NCBI GenBank assembly: GCA_030600975.1 | Contig: JAUVUL010000142.1 | Coordinates: 1 to 5,851, forward strand | DNA from: Candidatus Aegiribacteria sp. | GTDB taxonomy: Bacteria; Fermentibacterota; Fermentibacteria; Fermentibacterales; JCC-6 | Direction of reading: 5' to 3' | DNA length: 5,851 nucleotides | Shown: piece by piece, positions 1 to 5,774 of the stretch | How positions within the stretch are numbered: position 1 is the stretch's first letter | Layout: each line of letters opens with the position of its first letter | Made by a program: the position numbers and the translations under genes | Notes under the pieces: generated by a model | Databases searched by the model: none | Told to the model about the DNA's origin: nothing | Seen by the model: only the letters and a program-made list of their open reading frames with translations

Positions 1-182
1 GCCCTGGACATGAAACCCTCAAGAGGGCTCATGGCTCCGTTTCCAATCATTTCCAGGTCATTCTTTTCCCGTGCGTTGAGGGTCAGGAGTTTCCCGTCTC
101 TTACCTGATCAATGATCTCTTCAGCTTCATGACCTTCGTGCTGCTGGTCGGTAAGTCTTCCACCATGTGGAGGTACAAGCAT
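1..182 (-). CDS. sat: Sulfate adenylyltransferase (ATP sulfurylase), N-terminal part, cut by window edge
   Basis: This reading frame starts at ATG 182-180 and stays open to position 1, giving 60 codons of the N-terminus; the rest lies outside the window. ATP sulfurylase joins sulfate and ATP to give adenosine 5'-phosphosulfate (APS) and pyrophosphate. It acts in the cytoplasm, in sulfate assimilation or dissimilation, or in reverse during sulfur oxidation. The translation begins MLVPPHGGRL, with the family's N-terminal PHGG motif (residues 5-8). Residues 38-58 match the conserved block of a Leu-Asn-Ala-Arg-Glu segment, then DLE and GAMSPLEGFM. The catalytic HxGH nucleotide-binding region is not in view. 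The start is supported by AAAGG eight bases upstream. The gene is divergent from the ABC transporter operon. Recognition is firm, but whether the enzyme is assimilatory or dissimilatory cannot be told from this fragment. Confidence 0.92.
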   Translation of the reverse strand, partial: MLVPPHGGRLTDQQHEGHEAEEIIDQVRDGKLLTLNAREKNDLEMIGNGAMSPLEGFMSR

Positions 183-190
183 GTTTTCAG

Positions 191-196
191 CCTTTC
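191..196 (-). promoter_or_regulatory. Ribosome binding site of sat
   Basis: Read on the minus strand this is GAAAGG, with AAAGG ending eight bases before ATG 182. It is a normal Shine-Dalgarno site and supports the chosen sat start. Confidence 0.6.
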
Positions 197-197
197 A

Positions 198-275
198 TTT
201 GATAACCTGTCATCAAGAAATGAGTTTGTTTGAATCCAGAATTCATGGATCTGGTAGTTTTGATAAGTAACCTGT
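198..275 (+). repeat. Direct repeat TTTGATAA...CCTGT, two copies
   Basis: TTTGATAA occurs at 198-205 and 259-266. CCTGT follows directly in the first copy (206-210) and after a 4-base insert in the second (271-275). TAACCTGT (203-210 and 268-275) is shared exactly. The copies are about 61-65 bases apart, near six helical turns. An inverted TTATCA lies at 298-303. These could be regulator half-sites or the trace of a small duplication. Confidence 0.35.
231..254. repeat. Overlapping short inverted repeats in the intergenic region
   Basis: Three nested 5-base inverted repeats overlap here: TGAAT/ATTCA (231-235, 241-245), ATCCA/TGGAT (234-238, 246-250) and CCAGA/TCTGG (236-240, 250-254). The last could form a small hairpin in the sat leader if transcription starts near 280. 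Each arm is short, so this may be chance or a protein-binding site. Confidence 0.3.
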
Positions 276-286
276 TAATTTTAACA
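273..286. promoter_or_regulatory. Palindrome TGTTAATTTTAACA, candidate operator
   Basis: This is a perfect inverted repeat, with 6-base arms TGTTAA and TTAACA around a 2-base centre. It lies in the divergent intergenic region. It sits just downstream of the candidate sat -10 box, over the expected transcription start, where a repressor would block initiation. The arms are AT-rich, so chance occurrence in such DNA is possible. No regulator gene is visible in the window to pair with it. Operator function is inference. Confidence 0.35.
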
Positions 287-316
287 AATATAATCCTTTA
301 TCAGTTTTCATGCTAA
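287..316 (-). promoter_or_regulatory. Candidate sigma-70-type promoter for sat
   Basis: On the minus strand TTAGCA (316-311) matches 4 of 6 bases of the TTGACA -35 box. It is followed after 18 bases by TATATT (292-287), which matches 5 of 6 bases of TATAAT. Transcription would begin near 280 and give a leader of about 97 bases before the sat ATG. The TGTTAA palindrome would overlap the start point. This rests only on consensus matching in AT-rich DNA, so confidence is low. Confidence 0.3.
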
Positions 317-377
317 TTGTTCTTACTCATCCCGGGACTGGTCAGAAAACGTGTTGTTTCATATTGTTAAATACATG

Positions 378-387
378 AAAGGCGGGG
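378..387 (+). promoter_or_regulatory. Ribosome binding site of the ABC ATPase gene
   Basis: AAAGGCGGGG lies just upstream of ATG 391, with purine-rich GGCGGGG three bases before the start. It is the only clear Shine-Dalgarno-like stretch here and supports ATG 391 as the first gene of the operon. Confidence 0.5.
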
Positions 388-390
388 TTT

Positions 391-1263
391 ATGGAGAAAT
401 TTCCACTTCAGGTTAACGAACTTGAGAAATCTTTCAGAAAAAAACTTGGTCTATCAAGTTTCAAGGCAGTAGACTCGATCAGTTTTCAATTATCCCATGG
501 AGAAATACTTGGATTCCTTGGTCCTAACGGGGCCGGGAAAACTACAACCATTAAATGTATACTGGGGCTTCTGAAACCCTCGAACGGTAAGGTTACTCTC
601 TGGGGATTGCATCCTGCATCACTGCAAGTGAGAAAAAGGATAGGTTACGTTCCTGAGAATCCGGATTACGATGATACGTTCACGCCGCTTGAGTTCATGC
701 AGATGTTCTCCTCGATGCGCAGGCTTGATATGAGCCGGGAACGGATGCTTGCAATTCTTGACAGAGTAGGTCTTGCAAAATGGGAAAACGTCAGAATAAG
801 GAGTTTTTCGAAGGGGATGAGGCAACGTGTGAGCCTCGCGCTCGCCCTTCAGTCAGAACCTGAACTTTTGATTATGGATGAGCCCACTGTGGGACTGGAT
901 CCCGCAGCCAGAAAAGAATTCCGTGACATTATCCTCGCAGAACGACAGAGAGGTGCATCGGTTTTCTTCTCATCTCACCTCCTGTCAGAAGTTGAAACCA
1001 TATGTGATCGGGCGGTCATCCTGTCGAAAGGAAAAAAGGTTGTCGAAGGCAGACTTGATGACCTTATGCGTACTGAGGATCATTACAGGATCATATACAG
1101 AGTATCAGATGATGAACCGGAGGAACTTGAGGTTGAAGCTGCAGGTCTTCAGAAAAGCATTGATGACCTGAGAGGTCAAGGATACAGCATTATCTCTGTG
1201 AATCCACTTTACAGAAGCCTTGAGGAAGTCTTCCTATCCGCCACCGGTGGAGGTGGCATATGA
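391..1263 (+). CDS. ABC-2-type transporter, ATP-binding protein
   Basis: A 290-residue cytoplasmic ATPase that should dimerise and drive the permease encoded next. One nucleotide-binding domain fills residues 5-215. The Walker A motif GPNGAGKTT is at 44-52, the ABC signature SKGMRQR at 140-146, Walker B LLIMDEP at 159-165 with catalytic Glu164, the D-loop GLD at 168-170, and the switch histidine is His196 in SSH. The Q-loop position carries Glu89 (YVPEN) instead of Gln, which is common among ABC-2 exporters. Residues about 215-285 form the extra C-terminal domain typical of the DrrA/CcmA/NosF-like class, ending in the usual SLEEVFLSATGGG motif. Its length is normal. It overlaps the permease gene by four bases (ATGA at 1260-1263). 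The fold and class are certain, but the substrate is not known. Confidence 0.95.
   Translation: MEKFPLQVNELEKSFRKKLGLSSFKAVDSISFQLSHGEILGFLGPNGAGKTTTIKCILGLLKPSNGKVTLWGLHPASLQVRKRIGYVPENPDYDDTFTPLEFMQMFSSMRRLDMSRERMLAILDRVGLAKWENVRIRSFSKGMRQRVSLALALQSEPELLIMDEPTVGLDPAARKEFRDIILAERQRGASVFFSSHLLSEVETICDRAVILSKGKKVVEGRLDDLMRTEDHYRIIYRVSDDEPEELEVEAAGLQKSIDDLRGQGYSIISVNPLYRSLEEVFLSATGGGGI
1249..1253 (+). promoter_or_regulatory. Ribosome binding site of the permease gene inside the ATPase gene
   Basis: GGAGG lies six bases before ATG 1260, within the last codons of the ATPase gene. It is a strong site and supports the overlapping start at 1260. Confidence 0.6.
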
Positions 1264-2015
1264 AACCCGTAATGACTTTCGCTCTGATGACACTGAGGAA
1301 TCTTCTCAGAAGAAGAACTATCTGGGGCATCAGCATCGTAATCCTCATTGCCCTTTTCGGTATCGGTCAGATACCCGGTTTCGGCGTTTCTAACGAAGGC
1401 AGGTTCATACTCGATTTCGGTCTCTTCGGTCTTGAGATAGGAGCCCTCCTGCTGGCAATAGGACTTGCATCCAATATCTATCCCAGGGACAGGGAGCAGA
1501 AAACCGTTATGCCGATAATTGCGGTACCTCTATCCCGCAGCCAGTACCTTATGGGGAGATTCGTGGGGGCTGCCATCGTTGAAGCCGCCGCAATGCTTGT
1601 GGGCTGCATCGGACTTATGATAATACTGATAATGAACGGGCATGCTGTTCCAGCTGACATGTTACCCGCTACGGGTCTTCTGCTGGTAGAAGGATGGTTC
1701 CTTCTGGCAGTTGTCTTCTTTTTCAGTTTCTGGACATCTCCCCCGCTTAACGCGCCTCTTACCACTCTTCTGTTCATAGTATCACAGATGTCTGTTTCCG
1801 GATTCATCAAACTGTTTCCACAGGCCCCCGGTCTCATGCGAACACTGAGGCTATTTCTACCCCATATGGATGTATTCCACATCAAGGATCCAATCGCCCA
1901 TGGAATGGATATCCCTGGTTTGTACTTCTTTCTTGCAGCACTCTATGGACTGGCCTACATGGCTTTCATGCTTTCAGTTGCTCTGGCGGTCTTCAGAAGC
2001 AGGGATCTGAAATGA
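1260..2015 (+). CDS. ABC-2-type transporter, permease protein
   Basis: A 251-residue inner-membrane protein with six predicted helices, at about residues 21-39, 52-72, 101-124, 137-158, 164-183 and 219-244. The N-terminus is basic (RNLLRRR, 13-19), as expected for a cytoplasmic end. Between helices 2 and 3 the segment around PRDREQKT (75-82) and PLSRSQYLMGRF (90-101) matches the cytoplasmic coupling region of ABC-2 permeases of the ABC2_membrane_2/NosY-like type, where acidic-basic residues precede a Thr and a Pro-x-Ser-Arg motif. It should form a homodimer with the ATPase dimer as a transporter, probably for export. It has 4-base overlaps with both neighbours, so translation is likely coupled. 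The substrate cannot be deduced. Assignment as the permease is firm, but the subfamily is from memory of the pattern. Confidence 0.9.
   Translation: MKPVMTFALMTLRNLLRRRTIWGISIVILIALFGIGQIPGFGVSNEGRFILDFGLFGLEIGALLLAIGLASNIYPRDREQKTVMPIIAVPLSRSQYLMGRFVGAAIVEAAAMLVGCIGLMIILIMNGHAVPADMLPATGLLLVEGWFLLAVVFFFSFWTSPPLNAPLTTLLFIVSQMSVSGFIKLFPQAPGLMRTLRLFLPHMDVFHIKDPIAHGMDIPGLYFFLAALYGLAYMAFMLSVALAVFRSRDLK
2001..2005 (+). promoter_or_regulatory. Ribosome binding site of the His-rich protein gene
   Basis: AGGGA lies six bases before ATG 2012, inside the end of the permease gene. It supports independent or coupled initiation of the small downstream gene and argues that this His-rich frame is real. Confidence 0.5.
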
Positions 2016-2431
2016 AACTGACCGTAGTAATTCTTATTTCAGCTGTTTTGCTGTCACTGGCGTGCAAAGCTGACTACGACATAGAGGAAGTCGCCCCTCC
2101 TGAACACCTGGGAACGGATCATCACGATGAGCTTGATGAGTGCGAGCATGAAGATGCTGAACATGTTGAGTCAGATCATGAACATGAAGCGGAAACTGCC
2201 GAACCGGGTTCGGTACATGAGGAATCCCATGAGATCGATGTTTCAGAGATATCCGGAAGTAACAGACATGTCCATGATGCAGGTCAAAGAAATCATGGTA
2301 CCGGGTGGTTTTTCAACCAACCATGGGCAGCCAGCTTCATATGGGGTAAGATGCTCAGGGACAGCCTGATACTCCTTGTTCTGGCCGCAGTCATACTATT
2401 CGTATCAGGGTACCGAAGAAAGCACCAATGA
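2012..2431 (+). CDS. Small His/Asp/Glu-rich putative lipoprotein with C-terminal membrane helix
   Basis: I do not recognise this 139-residue protein. Residues 1-17 are a hydrophobic signal ending in the lipobox LSLAC, with Cys18 as the likely lipidated residue; Lys19 follows. Residues 20-95 are very acidic and carry 12 histidines (32, 37, 38, 46, 51, 56, 58, 69, 73, 86, 88, 95), often as HxH, HH or H-acid pairs, plus Cys44. Residues 99-111 are aromatic (Trp99, Phe100, Phe101, Trp105, Phe109, Trp111), as at a membrane surface. A helix at about 118-133 follows, with a basic tail YRRKHQ. The protein would thus be held at both ends, with the His-rich loop outside the cytoplasm. It overlaps the permease and the TPR gene by four bases each. 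Metal binding or buffering is inference from composition. The N-terminal segment might instead be an uncleaved helix. Confidence 0.75.
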   Translation: MKLTVVILISAVLLSLACKADYDIEEVAPPEHLGTDHHDELDECEHEDAEHVESDHEHEAETAEPGSVHEESHEIDVSEISGSNRHVHDAGQRNHGTGWFFNQPWAASFIWGKMLRDSLILLVLAAVILFVSGYRRKHQ

Positions 2432-3090
2432 AAAACAGGTATTTTTTATATGCGCTTGCTGTTGTCTTTCTGTTAATAGCAGTTGTTTCAGGCAGAATTG
2501 CAGGTGAAACTGCATGGAAGAACGAAGCAGCTTCCGAAGCGGTTGGAGCCGGCGCAGGTGAAATAGGTTGCATTCTTGCCGATCTTCTCTGGCTCCAGCT
2601 CGATCGCTACCACCATATATGGATGTACCAGGGAAATGAATGGATGACCGCTACCGATTACCTCCCTCAGCTCTGGCTCATAATAAAGCTGGATCCAACC
2701 TTTGCGGAGGCGTATATAGACGGAGGTTATCATCTCACCATCAACCTGGGGCATCCTGAAGAGGGTTTAGAACTACTGCAGGAAGGCGTAAGGCGATGTC
2801 CTGATAACGAGCGGATGCTCTGGGAAAGGCTCATTGTCCTGTGGCTGTCGAATTATTACGGCCCCAGGGCAACTCAGGAAGCGGCATGGGACTATATGGC
2901 TCTGGTTAGACAGAAACGGGGTCAGATCCCTGATCTCTGGAACGAAGCGAATGCCTCATTGATTCTTGAATTCTGTTTCGAGAATGACAGTCTCAGGCGT
3001 AATCATATGGAGATATCTGAGCGTTACTCCGAAAGATGCGATTTCATAAGATCTGCCAGACGGAATAGTCTCTGGATGGAGAACATATAA
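2428..3090 (+). CDS. Membrane-anchored TPR-repeat protein of the ABC operon
   Basis: A 220-residue protein with an N-terminal hydrophobic segment (about residues 5-21), either an uncleaved anchor or a signal peptide, followed by an extracytoplasmic domain. Residues about 50-64 (ADLLWLQLDRYHH) and 82-126 fit tetratricopeptide helices. The clearest unit is 90-126, with Ala95-Tyr96, Gly99-Gly100, the Gly108-His-Pro turn, a Glu-Gly-Leu helix and the closing Cys-Pro-Asp-Asn. The order ADxLWLQ, then LDPTFAEAY, then a Pro-Glu-Glu repeat resembles TPR proteins I recall beside ABC-2 transporters in other bacteria; this is a family impression, not a search. The C-terminus is helical and charged. TPRs bind proteins, so it may scaffold the transporter or the His-rich protein. 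The start overlaps the preceding stop (ATGA, 2428-2431) and has only a weak GAAGAAAG upstream, which suggests translation by coupling. Confidence 0.8.
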   Translation: MKNRYFLYALAVVFLLIAVVSGRIAGETAWKNEAASEAVGAGAGEIGCILADLLWLQLDRYHHIWMYQGNEWMTATDYLPQLWLIIKLDPTFAEAYIDGGYHLTINLGHPEEGLELLQEGVRRCPDNERMLWERLIVLWLSNYYGPRATQEAAWDYMALVRQKRGQIPDLWNEANASLILEFCFENDSLRRNHMEISERYSERCDFIRSARRNSLWMENI

Positions 3091-3130
3091 CAGTACTTCT
3101 TCAACTATGATGCTCATTCTACTGCAGTTT

Positions 3131-3160
3131 AAGGGATCAGCGGGATTTATTTTCCCTTTT
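3131..3160 (+). terminator. Weak candidate terminator after the ABC operon
   Basis: The arms AAGGGA (3131-3136) and TCCCTT (3153-3158) can pair, with the run TTTT at 3157-3160. A competing smaller hairpin GGGA/TCCC (3142-3145, 3153-3156) has a 7-base loop. The stem is short, GC-poor and lies over the 3' end of uvrC, about 40 bases after the TPR stop. No comparable hairpin was found for the minus-strand transcript. Confidence 0.25.
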
Positions 3161-4984
3161 GAAGTGATCGTTTATCTGAATAGCCCTTCTCCTCCCTATT
3201 CCGGGGATTTCCATTATTTCTTCAATGGTTGCAGCAGCTATTCTGTCAGCACTGCCGAAGTGTGTCAGCAGCCTGATCCTTGTTGCGGAACCTATGCCGG
3301 GAATATCGTCAAGTACGGATCTCAAACTTCCCCTGGATCTCTTCTGCTGATGGTAATGAAGAACGAACCTGTGGGCTTCATCCCTCACGCTTCTCAGAAA
3401 CGTCAATGGAGTTGAATCCATCGGGAGCCTTATCTCTCTTTCGGAAATCCCGCAAAGGAGCAATTCTTCCCTTTTTGCGATCGATACGAAGCGGATTCTT
3501 TCTGACCATACCTCACCAGCTGCGCTAACAGCCGCTCTCAGCTGCGTAATCCCTCCATCTATCAGAAAGATATCGGGGTACTCATCCTCAAGTGACGAGA
3601 GGTATCGCTTAACCGCTGACGCTATCATGGCGGGGTCGTTTCTGCTGATTTCATCCGGCATCGAGAACCGTCTGTATCCAGACTTGTCCGGATACCCATC
3701 CCTGAAGCTTACAATTGCCGCTACCGGCCATGATCCCTGAATTGTTGAGGCATCAAGACATATTATCCAGACAGGTGGTTCCTCAAGGCTGAAAATATCC
3801 GCCAGGCTTTCAAGGGCTGCCTCCACCTTTTCTTTTCCACCTGAAGGATACTTCCAGCTCAATCTGACAAGGAACTGATCGAGGTTCTTCTGCGCCAATT
3901 CAAGCAACTCACGGTTTCCGCCCCTTTTCGGGACGGTTATTCCCACAGAGCTATTGCGTTTGCTGGAGAGCCATTCGATAAGAGACGACTCGTCATCGGG
4001 CATTTCCTGGACAATGATCTCTCTGGGTATGTCACCAGTCTGGGAATAGTACGATTTCAGGAGAACTGAAAGCCGCTCGGACAATGTGGCGAGTTTCCAT
4101 CTTCCATCGAAAGGTATTCTCACAACACAGGTGAACCTGCCTCCCCGAACCCTCATAATGACTCCCCAGTTCTCTTTTACAGCCGCTACGTCTCTGTTGA
4201 TCCTGTCCTTGATGCTCTCAGGGGCCGGCCATCCGAAACTCCCGAGACGGGAGAGCAGGTCGCGAAACCTCCCCGCCTCTTCATACTCCATATCCTGCGA
4301 AGCGCTCTGCATCATCTGTTCCAGACGGTTTTTTGCCCGATCCCAGTCACCGCGCAGAATCCTCAATACTTCCTGTACATTTTCCCGGTATTCATCAGGG
4401 TTCATTCCTCCGATACATGGGGCCGGACATCGTCCCATCTGCCCCATAAGGCATGATCTTGCTGCGGACTTCGGTTCTGTTCCGGTACATCGTCTCAAAG
4501 GGCAGGTATCCAGGAGGAATTCCACAAGCTTTCTGAGATTCCTTGAATCGGGATAGGGGCCGAACCTGGGCCGTTCTTTTGGATTGCTACGCTCCCTTGT
4601 TATCAGAAGCCTGGGATATGTCTCATCGACAGTGATTTCAAGGTACGGGTATCTTCCTGAAGTTCTGAGGCGGACGTTCAGCGGTGGTTTCCTGATCCTT
4701 ATAAGTTCCGCTTCGAGAACGAGGGCTTCAACTTCGGTTCTGGTAATTGTCCATTCGACTGAAACCGATTTTTCAAGGAGTAGTTCGTGACGGGCATCGC
4801 CGGTGTTGGAAAGATGTCCTTTCAGCCTGTTTATCAGATTCTTTGCTTTACCGATATACAGGACAGTGCCGTCTTTGTTCAGGAAGCTGTAGACACCGGG
4901 AAGAGCCGGTGCACGGATTATCGATTCCCTAAGACTTCTTGATACTGCCACGTCTGAATGCCAGCGAGAATACCGACCTGGCAC
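3137..4984 (-). CDS. uvrC: UvrC, excinuclease ABC subunit C
   Basis: Full-length UvrC (615 residues from GTG 4984), the nuclease that cuts on both sides of DNA lesions marked by UvrA-UvrB. Numbering from this start, the GIY-YIG domain (3' incision) has GVY at 30-32, YIG at 43-45, Arg53, Glu91 and Asn103. Cys166, Cys178, Cys186 and Cys190 keep the C-x11-C-x7-C-x3-C spacing of the UvrC iron-sulfur site. The UVR motif for UvrB contact lies at about 222-246 (MEYEEAGRFRDLL). The RNase H-like nuclease (5' incision) has Asp411, Asp476 in LIDGG and His538 in DEAHRF. Two helix-hairpin-helix units end the protein, each with PGIG (562-565 and 594-597). Every key residue is present. The frame is open back to TTG 4999, and GTG 4951 would match the short N-terminus of E. 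coli UvrC, but 4984 has the best ribosome site. The gene overlaps the end of murJ by 56 bases. Confidence 0.95.
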   Translation of the reverse strand: MPGRYSRWHSDVAVSRSLRESIIRAPALPGVYSFLNKDGTVLYIGKAKNLINRLKGHLSNTGDARHELLLEKSVSVEWTITRTEVEALVLEAELIRIRKPPLNVRLRTSGRYPYLEITVDETYPRLLITRERSNPKERPRFGPYPDSRNLRKLVEFLLDTCPLRRCTGTEPKSAARSCLMGQMGRCPAPCIGGMNPDEYRENVQEVLRILRGDWDRAKNRLEQMMQSASQDMEYEEAGRFRDLLSRLGSFGWPAPESIKDRINRDVAAVKENWGVIMRVRGGRFTCVVRIPFDGRWKLATLSERLSVLLKSYYSQTGDIPREIIVQEMPDDESSLIEWLSSKRNSSVGITVPKRGGNRELLELAQKNLDQFLVRLSWKYPSGGKEKVEAALESLADIFSLEEPPVWIICLDASTIQGSWPVAAIVSFRDGYPDKSGYRRFSMPDEISRNDPAMIASAVKRYLSSLEDEYPDIFLIDGGITQLRAAVSAAGEVWSERIRFVSIAKREELLLCGISEREIRLPMDSTPLTFLRSVRDEAHRFVLHYHQQKRSRGSLRSVLDDIPGIGSATRIRLLTHFGSADRIAAATIEEIMEIPGIGRRRAIQINDHFKRENKSR

Positions 4985-5774
4985 CCTTCCCTCCTGCAAG
5001 GGCGAAAACGATCAGAAATGATACAATAGCTGCAATGGAGACTCCGAGGATTGCAAGGATACCGCGAAAAGTTGAAGCCGATGCGGTTGATGACACCCAC
5101 GGTGAAACCGCCAGAAGCAACACGAATGAAATAACAGCGGCGGGGATCATCGAGAGCCATGCGGTAGTAGACGATTGTACGACTGCTCCTATTTTCCTTC
5201 TCAGTGTAATCCTCAGGAGGAAGAAATTCACAAGTGCAGAAACGCTTGTCGCCAGCGCAAGACCCGCAAGGGGCTGCGCAAATCCGGTTCTGATAAACAG
5301 CAGTGTAAAGACGAAGTTGAGTACAATGTTAAGTCCCATGCAGCTGATCGCAATCTTCACCGGGGTTTTTGTATCTTTCATTGCATAGAATACCGGGACG
5401 GTGATCTTAACGGCTCCATAGAATAGCAGCCCGGCTGAATAGTAGATAAGGGCAGAGCTGGTAAGTAATGTGGACTCGGCTGTGAAAGCTCCCCTCGCGA
5501 GCAGAACCTGAACTACCGGCCTTGCGAGAAAGATCATGCAGAGTGTAGCCGGTACCATCAGGGCTGCAAGGGCAAGTGTTGCTCTGCCAAGGGTTTTTCC
5601 GGCATCCTCCAGTTTGCCCCGGGCGGTCTGTCTGCTGAGGGTGGGCAACAGCGCGGTGGCAAGGGATATAGCAAAAACACCCTGCGGGAACTGCATTATC
5701 CTGTTTCCGTAGGCAAGGGTCACCTGTACCCCCTGCCTGCCCCTTACCCCCAAGAACAAATCCGGCGGCGGCAA
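4929..5774 (-). CDS. murJ: MurJ (MviN) lipid II flippase, C-terminal half, 5' end broken
   Basis: MurJ flips lipid II across the inner membrane for peptidoglycan synthesis. The open frame ends at TAG 4931-4929 and runs back to a stop at 5801-5799; TTG 5774 is only the first possible start (281 codons), not a credible natural one. Homology is clear from about 5732 down, in TLAYGNRIMQFPQGVFAIS (residues 19-37). It continues through RPVVQVLLARGAF (85-97), the MurJ motif FYAMKDTKTPVKIAI (129-143) and LNIVLNFVFTLLF (148-160) to a charged tail. About seven hydrophobic helices follow the first motif. MurJ is usually near 500 residues, so over 200 N-terminal residues are missing. The window has only 77 more bases, and these do not continue this frame. 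Product recognition is secure; whether the gene works is open. Confidence 0.88.
   Translation of the reverse strand: MPPPDLFLGVRGRQGVQVTLAYGNRIMQFPQGVFAISLATALLPTLSRQTARGKLEDAGKTLGRATLALAALMVPATLCMIFLARPVVQVLLARGAFTAESTLLTSSALIYYSAGLLFYGAVKITVPVFYAMKDTKTPVKIAISCMGLNIVLNFVFTLLFIRTGFAQPLAGLALATSVSALVNFFLLRITLRRKIGAVVQSSTTAWLSMIPAAVISFVLLLAVSPWVSSTASASTFRGILAILGVSIAAIVSFLIVFALAGGKGARSVFSLAFRRGSIKKS
4985..4995 (-). promoter_or_regulatory. Ribosome binding site deciding the uvrC start
   Basis: On the minus strand this reads AGGAGGGAAGG. The GGAGG core (4994-4990) is five bases before GTG 4984. No comparable site precedes TTG 4999 or GTG 4951. It lies inside the murJ coding region, so murJ and uvrC are probably co-transcribed. 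Confidence 0.55.

Larger units (their letters stand above)
183..390. other. Divergent intergenic region between sat and the ABC operon
   Basis: These 208 bases separate two diverging genes and should carry both promoters. I found no convincing ORF or RNA gene. The region is clearly more AT-rich than its flanks. It contains a TGTTAA-TT-TTAACA palindrome (273-286), overlapping short inverted repeats around an EcoRI-like GAATTC (231-254), and two copies of TTTGATAA followed by CCTGT (198-210 and 259-275). An inverted TTATCA lies at 298-303. A candidate minus-strand promoter is listed separately. For the plus-strand operon I see no pair of -35 and -10 boxes that I would defend. A perfect TATAAT at 289-294 has no acceptable -35 at 16-18 bases. 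Confidence 0.6.

Noticed and set aside
289..294. Perfect TATAAT on the plus strand as -10 box of the ABC operon
   Set aside because: At 16-18 base spacing there is no reasonable -35 (for example AGTAAC at 266-271). The nearest TTGATA (260-265) is 23 bases away, so I did not call a promoter.
482..1000. Glu89 in place of the Q-loop glutamine as a sign of an inactive ATPase
   Set aside because: A YxPE form is common in active ABC-2-type ATPases, and Walker A, signature, Walker B with Glu164 and the switch His196 are all intact.
878..1171. Open frame of 97 codons within the ABC ATPase gene
   Set aside because: It lies wholly under the ATPase frame that carries Walker B and the switch histidine, and its translation resembles no protein.
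2127..2369. Met-rich plus-strand frame of 80 codons inside the His-rich gene
   Set aside because: It is the out-of-frame reading of the GAT/CAT/GAA-rich stretch. The methionines come from repeated GATGA and CATGA sequence. The 2012 frame has a signal peptide, ribosome site and both ATGA overlaps.
3091..3136. Small gene or RNA in the convergent gap
   Set aside because: The gap is only 46 bases and contains no frame with a start site or stable fold worth calling.
4086..4556. Plus-strand frame of 156 codons opposite uvrC
   Set aside because: It is antisense to the conserved UvrC cysteine and UVR regions. The composition is what the reverse complement of coding DNA gives, and no ribosome site stands out.
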